Below, in pieces: positions 15,512 through 24,825 of a stretch of 64,000 bases of DNA. Every line of letters starts with the position of its first letter. Positions within the stretch are counted from its first letter, which is position 1. The DNA lies in contig URIZ01000001.1 of assembly GCA_900548005.1 (NCBI GenBank), forward strand, positions 186,001-250,000, in the 5' to 3' direction. The notes beneath the pieces were generated by a model, which was not told the origin of the DNA, made no database searches, and saw only the letters and a list, made by a program, of their open reading frames with translations. Origin of the DNA: an uncultured Eubacteriales bacterium. GTDB taxonomy: Bacteria > Bacillota > Clostridia > Christensenellales > CAG-917. Made by a program: the position numbers and the translations under genes.

Positions 15512-16369
15512 ATGGCAACAATCTTTTGCGACACCGACTGTGAACTTTGGTACACTCACGCAAACGAACTCGGTCTTCAAGTCATCCAAATGCCTTACGT
15601 CATTGACGGCGAGGAAAAATTGTGCGATCTTGGAGAAAACACTGACATCAAAGACTTCTATCATAGAATGAGAAACGGCGCGGCGGCATCCACGGCGGGG
15701 CTCAATCAACAGATCTATTATGACATCTTCAAGCCGTTCTTTGAAAAGGGCGACGACATCCTTTATATTGCGTTTTCGTCACATCTTTCGGGCACGTTCG
15801 GCTATCACGATTTGGCAATTGCTCAGCTCAAAGAAGAATATCCCAACGTCAAATATCGCAAATTCGATACGCTCAATATCTGTATGGGCGCAGGTATGTT
15901 GGTGTATATGGGCGCAAAGTATTGCAGAGAACACGGCGATGACATCGATGCAACGTATGATTATCTCAGCTCAATCGTTGGCAAAATCGGCGTGTATTTC
16001 GTTGTTGAAGACATGAAGTATTTGGCGCGCGGCGGCAGAATTTCGCCGGCAAAAGCCAAGATAGGCAATCTTATCAACATCAAACCCGTGCTCACCGTCG
16101 AAGGTGGCAAACTTGACGTCTATTCCAAGCAAAACGGATTGAAAAAAGCATACAAGTTTATGCTTGAAACCTTCAAAGAGAACTATTGCGACATCGACAA
16201 TGCTCCAATCACACTCGTTGATGCCGACAACAGAGAGATTTCGGACATCCTTGCAGAAAAGATCAGGGAAATAGCACCCAACGCAACCATTTGGCAACAA
16301 CCGGTCGGTCCTGTCATCGGCGCGCACGCAGGTCCCGGCACTATCGGCATCATGTTCACGAGAAAATAA
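15512..16369 (+). CDS. DegV-family fatty-acid-binding protein
   Basis: 285 aa, the normal DegV length. The family binds a fatty acid between two alpha/beta domains and, as FakB, presents it to the fatty acid kinase FakA. Motifs include the N-terminal IFCDTDCEL strand, AFSSHLSGTFGYHDLA (the Ser/Thr loop that contacts the carboxylate), YLARGGRISPAKAKIGNLINIKPVL and HAGPGTIGIMF. AAGGAG at 15501-15506 fixes ATG 15512; an upstream open stretch overlaps the promoter and is excluded. It is followed 14 bp later by apbE. Confidence 0.9.
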   Translation: MATIFCDTDCELWYTHANELGLQVIQMPYVIDGEEKLCDLGENTDIKDFYHRMRNGAAASTAGLNQQIYYDIFKPFFEKGDDILYIAFSSHLSGTFGYHDLAIAQLKEEYPNVKYRKFDTLNICMGAGMLVYMGAKYCREHGDDIDATYDYLSSIVGKIGVYFVVEDMKYLARGGRISPAKAKIGNLINIKPVLTVEGGKLDVYSKQNGLKKAYKFMLETFKENYCDIDNAPITLVDADNREISDILAEKIREIAPNATIWQQPVGPVIGAHAGPGTIGIMFTRK

Positions 16370-16383
16370 TTTAAGGTGCAATT

Positions 16384-17463
16384 TTGAAAAAAGCAAGATT
16401 TGTTTTTTTGATACTCACACTTGCAATTTGTATTGCTTCGCTCACGGCTTGCAGCAGGGCGGAGCAATATTTCGTATACGGCACAACGCTCACAATCAAG
16501 GCGGACGATCTCAAAGCGCAGAATGATATGAAGGCTGTTGCGGATTATATCTCGTCGCTTGAGAGCGTGCTTTCTCCAACGGTTGAAGGCAGCGATATAC
16601 ACAAAGTCAATGCCGCAAAAGCAGGACAGGCCGTCAAGTGCAGTCAAGTCACCATGGACATTGCAAAGATCGCAAAAGCAGTGTACGACATATCGGAGGG
16701 CGCGTACGATCCGAGTGTCTATCCGCTTGTCAGGCTTTGGAAGTTTTCGGGCGATACTTTCGGCAGAATAGGGCAAGAGATCACGCCGCCCGCGCAAGAC
16801 GAGATAGACGGCGCGCTTTCGCTTGTCGGGTTTGACAAATTCACGCTTGACTTTGACAACTCGACAATCACAAAATCCGTTGACGGAGCGATGCTCGATT
16901 TCGGCGGTATCGCAAAAGGCTATGCCGTCAACGAGAGTATATCAAAAACGGACGGCAAAATGCTTGTCAATCTCGGCGGCAACATCGGCGCAAGCAACAA
17001 AACGTACTCAATCGGCATCGCAAATCCAACGAGATTTGACAGAAAGTTTGACACGGCGTACTATGCAAGGTTTTCGCTTGCAAGCGGACAGTGCGTTTCC
17101 ACAAGCGGCGATTATGAGAGATATTACACCGCAATGAAGGACGGGGAAGCCGTCTATTATTCTCACATCATCGATCCCAAAACCGGCTATCCCGCTGACA
17201 CGTCAAAGGACGGCGCGGTGGTGTCTTGCACCGTGATAACAAGCGGCGGCGGTGTCGATATAAACGTTTCGGGAGTGGATGAGTGCAAGACGGTGTCATT
17301 GCAACTTAGCGGAGCGGCAGGGGACGCGCTTGCGACGGCGGTTGTCGTGCTTGGCAAAGAAAAAGGTGTGAAACTTCTTGAACAACTCGGCGTCAAAGGC
17401 GTGTTGATCACAAGCGATCTCAAATGCGTCAAGGTCGGCGAATTTGACCTTGAAGTGCAATAA
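16384..17463 (+). CDS. apbE: FAD:protein FMN transferase (ApbE), lipoprotein form
   Basis: 359 aa. The lipoprotein signal has lipobox LTAC with Cys23. ApbE motifs: YDPSVYPLVRLWKF, LDFGGIAKGYAVN, VNLGGNIGA and HIIDPKTGYPAD, followed by a typical C-terminus with the metal-site threonine/aspartate region GDALATAVVVLG. It transfers FMN from FAD to threonines of exported redox proteins, outside the membrane. TTG start at 16384 with AAGGTG upstream. Next to a NusG-II protein and a Gx transporter, a grouping seen in extracytosolic flavinylation loci. No FMN-binding substrate domain is present in this window. Confidence 0.92.
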   Translation: MKKARFVFLILTLAICIASLTACSRAEQYFVYGTTLTIKADDLKAQNDMKAVADYISSLESVLSPTVEGSDIHKVNAAKAGQAVKCSQVTMDIAKIAKAVYDISEGAYDPSVYPLVRLWKFSGDTFGRIGQEITPPAQDEIDGALSLVGFDKFTLDFDNSTITKSVDGAMLDFGGIAKGYAVNESISKTDGKMLVNLGGNIGASNKTYSIGIANPTRFDRKFDTAYYARFSLASGQCVSTSGDYERYYTAMKDGEAVYYSHIIDPKTGYPADTSKDGAVVSCTVITSGGGVDINVSGVDECKTVSLQLSGAAGDALATAVVVLGKEKGVKLLEQLGVKGVLITSDLKCVKVGEFDLEVQ

Positions 17464-17515
17464 AAAAGACTTTATGACATCAAAACGTGTGCATAAAGTG
17501 TGTTTTTCACGATAA

Positions 17516-17902
17516 ATGAGCAAAAAGAGAGCAGAGAAAGACAAATTGAATTTCAAAGACGTTTTCAAGATCGGAGACGTTTTGATTGTCGTTGCGATAA
17601 TCGTGCTTGTTGCGCTCACAATCGCTTTTTCGCTTAAACAAGGCTCGGGTGTTGCCGAGATTTACGTTGACGGAAAACTTGTTCACAGCGTGGATTTGTC
17701 GGTTGACGATGAGTTTGACATCCTTGACGGCAAGATGACCGTAAGAGTGCAAAACGGCTCGATTTGCGTTGTCAAAAGCGACTGCAAAGAACAGCTTTGC
17801 ACCCACTCGTCGCCCATAGGCAAGCACGGCGGTACAATCGTGTGTTTGCCCAACAAAGTTGTCGTGGTTGTTTCCACAAAGGATATTGACGCGATAACAT
17901 GA
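17516..17902 (+). CDS. NusG domain II-containing membrane protein
   Basis: 128 aa. One membrane span (~20-40) is followed by a small beta-barrel resembling NusG domain II, with the family pattern CVVKSDCKEQLC and the end TIVCLPNKVVVVV. These proteins are not transcription factors; they are extracytosolic and are repeatedly found between ApbE and a Gx transporter. Function unproven. It lies 53 bp after apbE and overlaps the next gene by 4 bp (ATGA). Confidence 0.85.
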   Translation: MSKKRAEKDKLNFKDVFKIGDVLIVVAIIVLVALTIAFSLKQGSGVAEIYVDGKLVHSVDLSVDDEFDILDGKMTVRVQNGSICVVKSDCKEQLCTHSSPIGKHGGTIVCLPNKVVVVVSTKDIDAIT

Positions 17903-18537
17903 AAAAGACGATGAAACACAATGCCAAATTCACCGCAAAACGAGTGGCGGTGGACGCAACCTTCCTTGCGCTCGCGCTCATCGTATCCCTTATCGAGAGC
18001 ATGTTGCCGCCCATCGTGCCGATGTTGCCGTACGCAAAAATCGGAATAGGCAACGTGGTGTTGCTCGCTTGCTTTTTGCTTGTCGGCACGCTTGACGGAT
18101 ACATCGTGCTTGTGCTTCGATGCCTTTTGAACGCAGTGTTTGCGGCAAATATGGTGTCGCTTGCTTGGTCGCTTCCGTCCGCGCTTATCGCGTATTTTTT
18201 GATGACCGTGCTATACAAAACCCGCATTTTCAGCGTTTGCGGAGTGTCGGTTGTCGGCGGTATGGCGCACAATCTCGTGCAAATTTGCGTGGCAAGCCTG
18301 ATTGTCGGCAAAAGCGTGTTTGTGTATCTTCCGTATATGATGCTTGCAGGCGCGATCGCCGGCATAGTGACGGGACTTTTGTGCTATTTCATCGTCAAAT
18401 CGCTCGGTACGAGATTTGACAAGCAGTTCAAGACGCAACCGTACGTCAGACAGCAAAATGACGATGAAGACGATATGCAAAACGATGAATTTGAACACAT
18501 GTCGAGCGGTGAAGGGAAAGGCGATTTTGATGATTGA
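17899..18537 (+). CDS. Gx transporter family membrane protein
   Basis: 212 aa, five to six membrane spans within residues ~12-185 and a soluble acidic tail. It matches the Gx transporter family (often labelled heptaprenyl diphosphate synthase component I), related in fold to ECF-transporter S components. Family motifs include IESMLPPIVPMLPYAKIGIGNVVLL and GGMAHNLVQI. Linked to flavinylation and electron-transfer loci, where a quinone or flavin precursor role is suspected but unproven. Translationally coupled to the NusG-II gene; terminator follows. Confidence 0.83.
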   Translation: MKKTMKHNAKFTAKRVAVDATFLALALIVSLIESMLPPIVPMLPYAKIGIGNVVLLACFLLVGTLDGYIVLVLRCLLNAVFAANMVSLAWSLPSALIAYFLMTVLYKTRIFSVCGVSVVGGMAHNLVQICVASLIVGKSVFVYLPYMMLAGAIAGIVTGLLCYFIVKSLGTRFDKQFKTQPYVRQQNDDEDDMQNDEFEHMSSGEGKGDFDD

Positions 18538-18582
18538 AAAAATGTAAAGAATATGTGGTTGTGCAAAACTTGCAAAAAAAAG

Positions 18583-18609
18583 AAAGCGTTGCATCGGCAA
18601 CGCTTTTTG
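18583..18609 (+). terminator. Intrinsic terminator after the apbE operon
   Basis: AAAGCGTTGC (18583-18592), loop ATCG, GCAACGCTTT (18597-18606) and further Ts. Confidence 0.92.
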
Positions 18610-18650
18610 TGTGGTTTCAATTTCAAATCGTTTTGAAAAATCGACTTAAA

Positions 18651-18733
18651 GATTTTATCTTTTATATCCTATTTGTTTGATTTGCGGATTTTATTTTTTA
18701 TATCATAATTGTTTGATTTGCAGATTTTGCTTG
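18651..18733. repeat. 36-bp AT-rich tandem duplication
   Basis: Two copies of a 36-bp unit beginning GATTTTAT and ending TTTGATTTGC(G/A) (18651-18686 and 18687-18722; four differences), plus the start of a third. It lies between two convergent transcription units. Confidence 0.75.
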
Positions 18734-18757
18734 AGTATCGGGCGATTTATTTGTCTT

Positions 18758-19138
18758 TTATATGCCGAGTTGTCCCATTGCGTCAAGGGGTACGAGAATG
18801 TGCAAAAGCACAACCACCACAAGCAGCGCCGCCGACAATATGAACGTCAGCGTGCCAAAGAAGAAAGCCGCTTTTGCCATGGGTACGTTGCCGTTTGCGC
18901 CGGCGACGGAGAGTATCACGCCCACAAACGATACGGCAAGCGAGACAAGATAGCACACTTTGACAAAGTCGTAGTTGTTTACGCCGTCAAGGAAGTTGAG
19001 CTTGGACAGGAAAAACGTTGCCGTGCCGTATGCGAGAATGGCAAAAGCGAGCAAGCAAAACACAAGCCCGACAGTGAGAGTGGCGCGCTTGCCTTTGACG
19101 TTGCTTATTTGTTGCATTTTCGCCGCGTTTTTGCTCAT
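18758..19138 (-). CDS. Small integral membrane protein, unknown
   Basis: 126 aa with a basic N-tail and three hydrophobic segments (~20-45, ~60-82, ~88-117), the last strongly hydrophobic (LSAALLVVVVLLHILVP). No family recognised. It lies 14 bp after the gene at 19153-20472 in the murG direction, but also has its own perfect promoter inside the end of that gene, with +1 falling on the ATG and no Shine-Dalgarno, so it can probably be expressed alone from a leaderless mRNA. Confidence 0.75.
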   Translation of the reverse strand: MSKNAAKMQQISNVKGKRATLTVGLVFCLLAFAILAYGTATFFLSKLNFLDGVNNYDFVKVCYLVSLAVSFVGVILSVAGANGNVPMAKAAFFFGTLTFILSAALLVVVVLLHILVPLDAMGQLGI

Positions 19139-19144
19139 GTGAAA

Positions 19145-19173
19145 ATTATAACTTATCCTTGCATTCTTGTCAA
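19145..19173 (-). promoter_or_regulatory. Consensus promoter for the 18758-19138 gene
   Basis: On the minus strand: TTGACA (19173-19168), 17 bp, TATAAT (19150-19145), then six bases to ATG (19138). The promoter overlaps the last codons of the upstream gene. Expected +1 is the A of the ATG. Confidence 0.85.
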
Positions 19174-20472
19174 TAGCGACGCTGTGAAAACGTCAATGCC
19201 GCCAAAGCCCATATACGTTGTTTTCGAGTGCGAGTCGCTCTCAAACGCGAGGGTGTAGCGAGTGTTTTTGCCCGCCGAAATAGCTGACAAAAACAGGTTG
19301 CGAACGGGTGGCAAAGTGGCGATTTGTGAGAAAGTCGAGTCCTTGTATTCAAGCAAAATCGACTTGTCTTTTTGGTGTATTATAGCAGTGTTTTTGCCGT
19401 CAACGGCTTGCAAGGTGAGTATGTCTTCGCTTATTCCCACCGATGAAAGAGAAGACTTGCCGCCGAAATCGAGATGAGCGCAAAAGCGGTAAATTCCGTT
19501 TTCGGTCAAGACTGCAACCGAGTTGCCGAGGGCAAAAAGCGATGCCGATTTCGATTGTTCGATACGCTCTTTTTTGATGAGATCAAGGCTTGCGTTTAGG
19601 GACACAACGTCAAAATTGTCTATGGTTTTTACAAGTGCGACAAAGGTTTGTCTGTCGCTTGCAACAACGGGCACGATTTGCACAATCGTGCTTTTATTTT
19701 GCATAAACGATTGCCTAAACCCTGTGTTTTGATTGTACGTTGCACAAAAAGCCGTATCGGCGGTGTTTGCGAAAATCATGACGTTTTCACAATACGCAAT
19801 CACTTTTATATCGACTATGTCGGATTTGGAAAACACAAAATTGTCCGTGGATATTTCAAGATTGTCGCCGACAAAGACGTTGGTCATTTCGTTGCCGTCA
19901 TAGGCGATTGCATTAAGCTCGTTTGCGTGCAAGTACGTTTTTAGTATTGTGTATTTTTTTGTCGTACATCTTGCCTTGACGCTCAAACTCTCGTCCAATG
20001 TAACGACTCGTGTTCCGCTTGGCGACAAGATGAAAACGACAAGTCCGTTTCTTGATTGAGAGCAGTCAAGAAAACTCTCGTTGTCGCTTGCGATTTTCAC
20101 GACTTTTTCAAGAGTGTCGTCACAAAAGGCGGCTATGTAAATCCCTTTTTCTTTCACATCCCTGTCTTCCGAGTCCGTGCAAAAAATCACGAGCGTTTTT
20201 GAAAAGCAAAACAGCGTTTTCAGCACTTTTTCATTGCCCGAACCGCCCACGTGATTGACCTTGATTCCGCCCACGTTTTCGCAAGCTCTCGGCAGCACGG
20301 AAAAGGTCTTTGACACCGTGATTTCGCCTTGATTTTGCTCTGTACCGTTTGCGCCGGCAACGTTGTCGCCGTCCTTTTTGATGATCGAACTAAGCCCCGC
20401 GTAGCAAGCGATCGCCACCGTGAGAAGAAGCACCACCGCAAGCCACTTGGCTATGATTTTTTGTTTTTGCAT
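19153..20472 (-). CDS. Exported or membrane-anchored protein, unknown (beta-propeller-like)
   Basis: 439 aa. An N-terminal membrane segment (~10-28) without a lipobox anchors a long, mostly beta-strand extracytoplasmic part. Repeating strand-turn units (GLVVFILSPSGTRVVTLDESL, TVLTENGIYRF-like segments) suggest a beta-propeller; no catalytic motif is seen. It overlaps the 3' end of murG by 22 bp, so it is probably co-transcribed with it. Its role may be envelope-related by context only. Confidence 0.7.
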   Translation of the reverse strand: MQKQKIIAKWLAVVLLLTVAIACYAGLSSIIKKDGDNVAGANGTEQNQGEITVSKTFSVLPRACENVGGIKVNHVGGSGNEKVLKTLFCFSKTLVIFCTDSEDRDVKEKGIYIAAFCDDTLEKVVKIASDNESFLDCSQSRNGLVVFILSPSGTRVVTLDESLSVKARCTTKKYTILKTYLHANELNAIAYDGNEMTNVFVGDNLEISTDNFVFSKSDIVDIKVIAYCENVMIFANTADTAFCATYNQNTGFRQSFMQNKSTIVQIVPVVASDRQTFVALVKTIDNFDVVSLNASLDLIKKERIEQSKSASLFALGNSVAVLTENGIYRFCAHLDFGGKSSLSSVGISEDILTLQAVDGKNTAIIHQKDKSILLEYKDSTFSQIATLPPVRNLFLSAISAGKNTRYTLAFESDSHSKTTYMGFGGIDVFTASLLTRMQG

Positions 20473-21560
20473 GCTTCGACTATATCACAAGCAATGCTCA
20501 CAATCTTTCCGTTTGAGTCGAGAGATATTGCTTTCATAGGCGGATTTTTTTCGGTGATTTTCAGCATATCGACAAGGCGGGAAGAAAAATTGTCGTCTTG
20601 TTCCAAAACACTTGCGCCGTATTCTTTTGCAAGGCGCGCGTTGTCTATCTGATCTCCGCGCGACACGCCTTTTGGCAGAGGTACGAACAGCGCGCGTTTG
20701 TTGAGAGCGGAGATTTCAAACACGCAAGTCGCGCCCGCTCGCGACAATACGATATCGCACGCGGCATAGAAGTCTTGCATGTTGTCTGCGTATTCAAAGG
20801 CATAATATTCGTCTTTTCGAGCGAGATTTTGCGAGTTTTCGCCCTTGCCTTTGCCTGTGACGTGCAACACGACATACCGCTTGCAAAGCTCGTCAAGGTT
20901 GCAAATCACCGCGTCGTTTATCGCTTTTGCGCCCGAAGATCCGCCCAAGACAAGCAAAATTTTCTTGTTTTGCGGATTTTTTATGCCAAGCGTTTTGAGA
21001 GATTGCGCCTTGTTTGTTGCAAAAAGCTCTTTGCGCAGCGGAAGTCCCACAAACTTGCCGTCAAAGCTCGATTGCGGATTGGCTTTGAGAATGGTTGCGC
21101 CTTTTAGTTTTGCGATTTTGTTGGCAAGTCCCATCGTAAAATCGCTCTCGTGCGCAATGACGGGTATGCCGAGTTTGCTTGCGGCAAGCACGGCGGGCAG
21201 AGATACGAAACCGCCCTTTGAAAACACCAAGTCGGGCTTTTCGGCTTTGAGATATGCAACGCACTCTCTTACGGCTTTTGAAAGAGCGAACGGAATAGAG
21301 AGATTGTTTTTGACGGCTTTTGGCGAAAAAGACCTAGCGAGTTTTACTGCGTTTATGCCGAAAAACTTCACGCCGTGTTCTTTTGCAAGCCTTCTTTCAA
21401 GCGAGTTGCCGTCTGCGCCGATATAGACGATTGAAAATCCTGCCTTGACAAAATCGTCGAAAAGCGCGACGTTGGGGTAGACGTGTCCGCCCGTTCCGCC
21501 GCCCGTAAACACGATTTTCTTGTCGATTTTTGTCTTGTGCGTGTCCGATAAAGTCATCAT
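20451..21560 (-). CDS. murG: UDP-N-acetylglucosamine--lipid II N-acetylglucosaminyltransferase MurG
   Basis: 369 aa, normal length. It converts lipid I to lipid II at the inner face of the membrane for peptidoglycan synthesis. The GT28 fold shows IVFTGGGTGGHVYPNVAL (donor/acceptor loop), FSKGGFVSLPAVLAA, LVLGGSSGAKAIND and the UDP-GlcNAc site SRAGATCVFEISALNKRALFVPLP. It is separated from the usual mur/fts cluster and heads a minus-strand unit with two unknown membrane genes. Start ATG 21560 has no ribosome site; a TAATAT hexamer ends six bases upstream, so the mRNA may be leaderless. Confidence 0.93.
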   Translation of the reverse strand: MMTLSDTHKTKIDKKIVFTGGGTGGHVYPNVALFDDFVKAGFSIVYIGADGNSLERRLAKEHGVKFFGINAVKLARSFSPKAVKNNLSIPFALSKAVRECVAYLKAEKPDLVFSKGGFVSLPAVLAASKLGIPVIAHESDFTMGLANKIAKLKGATILKANPQSSFDGKFVGLPLRKELFATNKAQSLKTLGIKNPQNKKILLVLGGSSGAKAINDAVICNLDELCKRYVVLHVTGKGKGENSQNLARKDEYYAFEYADNMQDFYAACDIVLSRAGATCVFEISALNKRALFVPLPKGVSRGDQIDNARLAKEYGASVLEQDDNFSSRLVDMLKITEKNPPMKAISLDSNGKIVSIACDIVEACKNKKS

Positions 21561-21609
21561 ACGCTCATATTATGTAACAATCGGCGCAAAAGTTGTGTAT
21601 TTTTGCATC

Positions 21610-21638
21610 TTGAAATTTGTCGAACATAATGTTATAAT
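21610..21638 (+). promoter_or_regulatory. Promoter of the alpha/beta hydrolase gene
   Basis: TTGAAA (21610-21615), 17 bp, TATAAT (21633-21638); start expected near 21645, giving a ~41-nt leader. Confidence 0.82.
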
Positions 21639-21685
21639 AATTTTATTGATTAAAAATGTCGCCTTGGCGGCACTCGGAGAATATT

Positions 21686-22606
21686 ATGAAAGCTGAAAAG
21701 TTCAAAAGTTTTGACGGAACAGTATTGCAATGCTATCTTTGGGACAACGTGAGAAATCCCAAAGCCGTTGTGCAAATCTCGCACGGTATGGCGGAACACG
21801 CACGCAGATACGACGATTTTGCAAATTATCTCAACCAAAACGGTTTCATCGTTTTTGCGGACGACCACCGCGCGCATGGCATGACAAGCACCAAGCAATC
21901 CTCAAAGGGCGTCAAGGGCTACCACAAGGGCGACATCTATTTTGACACCATGCAAGACGAATGCGCAATCACGTCTATGCTCAAAGAAAGATACAATCTT
22001 CCCGTGATTTATCTCGGACACAGCTATGGCTCTATGCTGGGACAACGCTACATCCAAGAATGCAAGGATTACACCGGCGCAGTGCTTTGCGGCTCTGCGA
22101 TGATGAAGGGCGCGATTCTCAACATGGGCGCGGCGATTTCCAATATGCAATACAAGACTTTGGGCGGAGAGAAGACCGGCAAGATGCTCGACAAGCTCTC
22201 CTTTGGCAGTTACAATGCGCCGTTCAAGAGCGAAAAGACTCCGTTTGCATGGCTTTCTCGCGACAAAGAGCAAGTCAAAAAATACATCCTTGACGATCAA
22301 TGTGGCAACGTCATGTCCATTGCTTTCTTCAAGTTCTTCTTGAACGGTCTCAAAGCGTCCTACAAGAAAGAAAACCTTGCCAAGATCGACACCGCAAAGC
22401 CGATTGCGATTTTCTCGGGCGCGCAAGACCCCGTGGGCGGCAAAGGCAAACTTGTCGAAAAGCTCTATGACCAATACAAGACTCTCGGCGTGAAAGACTT
22501 GACAATCAAGCTCTATCCCGAGGCTCGTCACGAGATCTTGAACGAGATCAACCGCGCCGAAGTGTTCGCAGACTTCGTGGCAAGAATGAACGAAATGGTG
22601 AAATAA
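21686..22606 (+). CDS. Alpha/beta hydrolase, lysophospholipase/monoacylglycerol lipase type
   Basis: 306 aa. Serine hydrolase of the Hydrolase_4 group: nucleophile serine in LGHSYGSMLG, acid in IFSGAQDPVGG, histidine in PEARHEIL; the oxyanion segment QISHGMAEHARRYDDFA is typical of monoglyceride lipase-like enzymes. No signal peptide, so cytoplasmic. GGAG at 21677-21680 selects ATG 21686; ten upstream codons are discarded. Monocistronic between its own promoter and a terminator. The natural substrate is not deducible. Confidence 0.88.
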   Translation: MKAEKFKSFDGTVLQCYLWDNVRNPKAVVQISHGMAEHARRYDDFANYLNQNGFIVFADDHRAHGMTSTKQSSKGVKGYHKGDIYFDTMQDECAITSMLKERYNLPVIYLGHSYGSMLGQRYIQECKDYTGAVLCGSAMMKGAILNMGAAISNMQYKTLGGEKTGKMLDKLSFGSYNAPFKSEKTPFAWLSRDKEQVKKYILDDQCGNVMSIAFFKFFLNGLKASYKKENLAKIDTAKPIAIFSGAQDPVGGKGKLVEKLYDQYKTLGVKDLTIKLYPEARHEILNEINRAEVFADFVARMNEMVK

Positions 22607-22633
22607 GTTTTCGTTTTCAAGCAAAGATATTTT

Positions 22634-22672
22634 CGCTCCGCAACGTTTTTAGGCGATGCGGAGCGTTTTTTT
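22634..22672 (+). terminator. Intrinsic terminator
   Basis: CGCTCCGCA (22634-22642), a 14-nt loop, TGCGGAGCG (22657-22665), then T7. Confidence 0.93.
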
Positions 22673-22712
22673 CATTTAAGGAAAAATAGTGTTTTTTAAT
22701 ATTTCCATTTCC

Positions 22713-22741
22713 TTGAAAAAATCTATATATTGTGTTACAAT
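22713..22741 (+). promoter_or_regulatory. Promoter of the topoisomerase operon
   Basis: TTGAAA (22713-22718), 17 bp, TACAAT (22736-22741); ~22-nt leader with a TAGG ribosome site. Confidence 0.8.
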
Positions 22742-22770
22742 ACTTATATTATTACTTTACGTAGGTATTT

Positions 22771-24753
22771 ATGGCAAATCAAGACTACACGTACAAGGCG
22801 GGGGACATTCACATTCTCGAAGGTCTCGACGCTGTCAGAAAACGTCCCGGCATGTATATCGGCACGACCGGGAGCAAAGGTATGCATCATATCCTTTGGG
22901 AGATTATCGACAACTGTATCGACGAAGTTGCCAACGGCTTTGGCGACACCGTGCGCATAGAGCTTTTGGACGACAACGTTGCAAGAGTCAGCGACAACGG
23001 ACGCGGTATCCCCGTTGACAAACACCCGAAATTGAAGATCAGCGGCGTGGAAGTCGTGTTCACTCAGCTTCATGCCGGCGCGAAATTCGACAACGGACAA
23101 TACAACTATTCGGGCGGTCTTCACGGCGTCGGCGCATCTGTCACCAACGCTCTTTCGGAGTGGCTCACCGTTGACGTCAAGCGTGACGGCAACCTTTATC
23201 GTGCGGAATTTTGGTCGCCGCAAGTGGGCAACGGCAAGATAAAAAGCGGCGTGGTGAAGACTCCGCTCACCGTCATCGGCAAGGTGAAGGGCAGCGGCAC
23301 GTCCGTCAAGTTCAAGCCCGACGAGCGAGTTTTCGGCAAGGAAAAATTCGATTATTCCGTGATACAAGAGCGTATGCGCGACGTTGCGTATCTCAACAAA
23401 GGCGTGACGATCATCATTGACGATTTGCGCATGGCTCTCGACGGCGGCACGGGCAAACACGATACGTTCTGCTACAAGGGCGGCATTGCCGATTACGTGC
23501 AATATCTCAACGAAGGCAGAACCGTGCTTTACGACAAGCCTCTTTACGTGGAAGCGAAAGAGCCGCATTTCGAAGTGGCGGTTGCGATTCAACACACCGA
23601 AGGTTACACCGAAAACATTTATTCCTACGTAAACAACATTCCCACCGCTGACGGCGGCACGCACGAAGTCGGTTTTAAGAGCGCGATCACAAAAGTGTTC
23701 AACGACTATGCGCGCAAAAACAACATTCTCAAAGAAAAACAAGCTAATCTACTAGGCGAAGATTTCAGAGAAGGCATGGTGGCGGTGATCACCGTCAAGA
23801 TGCAAAACGTTCAGTTCGAAGGTCAGACCAAAGGCAAGCTCGGCAACCCCGAAGTGCGTCCCAAAGTTGAAAATCTGGTCAGTGAAAAACTTGCGGAACT
23901 TCTTTTGCAACGCGGCAATAAGGCTATTGCCGAGAAGATCATCGCAAAAGCAATGGGTGCGGCAAAAACGAGAGAAGCGGCAAAACGCGCAAAAGACCTT
24001 TCTCGTCAACAAAACAAACTCAACGGGCTCAATCTTGTTGGCAAACTTGCAAGCTGCTCTGGCAAAAACGCCGAAATCAACGAGTTGTTCATTGTTGAGG
24101 GCGACTCGGCAGGGGGCAGCGCAAAGCAAGCGCGCGACAGATTCTTCCAAGCAATTCTTCCCTTGCGCGGCAAGCCGCTCAACGTGGAGAAAGCAAGCCT
24201 TGAAAAGATCCTTGCCAACGAAGAGCTTGCAACGCTCATTTCCGCGCTCGGCACGGGCATAGATCCCGAATTCGATCTTTCAAGTCTAAAATATGACAAA
24301 GTCATCATTCTTGCCGACGCCGACCAAGACGGCGCGCACATCAGAGCGTTGCTTTTGACGTTCTTCTTCCGCTATATGCGCCAACTCATCACCGAAGGAC
24401 ACGTGTATATCGGCATGCCGCCGCTTTATCGGTTGCAAAAGAAAGACGAGATCCTGTATTGCTATGACGACGCAGCCCTTGTGGAAGGACAAAAGAAGAT
24501 GGGCAAAAACGCACTTCTTCAACGTTTCAAGGGCTTGGGCGAGATGAACCCCGAGCAGCTTTGGGACACCACTATGGACCCTGCAAAACGCACGCTCACG
24601 AGAGTGACGATAGACGATGCGGCAATGGCGGACAAGCGTATCACCATTCTTATGGGCGACGACAGCAACATCCGCAAGGACTATATCTATCAATATGCGG
24701 ATTTCAACAAAGTGGATGACTTCAAAGTCAACAAAGAACAGGAAAATCAATAA
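22771..24753 (+). CDS. Type II DNA topoisomerase ATPase subunit (ParE/GyrB family)
   Basis: 660 aa. GHKL ATPase domain (1-~220: EIIDNCIDEVANG, VSDNGRGIPVDKH, SGGLHGVGASVTNAL), transducer (~220-390), and TOPRIM domain (FIVEGDSAGGSAKQARDR, ILPLRGKPLNVEKA, ILADADQDGAHIRALLLTFF) with the tail QRFKGLGEMNPEQLW. The length matches ParE or short GyrB without the insert of proteobacterial GyrB. Because the adjacent A subunit lacks the gyrase GyrA box, the pair is more likely topoisomerase IV or a second gyrase-like enzyme, acting in chromosome decatenation. Confidence 0.9.
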   Translation: MANQDYTYKAGDIHILEGLDAVRKRPGMYIGTTGSKGMHHILWEIIDNCIDEVANGFGDTVRIELLDDNVARVSDNGRGIPVDKHPKLKISGVEVVFTQLHAGAKFDNGQYNYSGGLHGVGASVTNALSEWLTVDVKRDGNLYRAEFWSPQVGNGKIKSGVVKTPLTVIGKVKGSGTSVKFKPDERVFGKEKFDYSVIQERMRDVAYLNKGVTIIIDDLRMALDGGTGKHDTFCYKGGIADYVQYLNEGRTVLYDKPLYVEAKEPHFEVAVAIQHTEGYTENIYSYVNNIPTADGGTHEVGFKSAITKVFNDYARKNNILKEKQANLLGEDFREGMVAVITVKMQNVQFEGQTKGKLGNPEVRPKVENLVSEKLAELLLQRGNKAIAEKIIAKAMGAAKTREAAKRAKDLSRQQNKLNGLNLVGKLASCSGKNAEINELFIVEGDSAGGSAKQARDRFFQAILPLRGKPLNVEKASLEKILANEELATLISALGTGIDPEFDLSSLKYDKVIILADADQDGAHIRALLLTFFFRYMRQLITEGHVYIGMPPLYRLQKKDEILYCYDDAALVEGQKKMGKNALLQRFKGLGEMNPEQLWDTTMDPAKRTLTRVTIDDAAMADKRITILMGDDSNIRKDYIYQYADFNKVDDFKVNKEQENQ

Positions 24754-24825
24754 AAAGTCACGGCTTTCGAGAGCCGAAAAGCCTATAAACACGTTTACGA
24801 AAAACTATAAAAGCAAATAGAAAAA

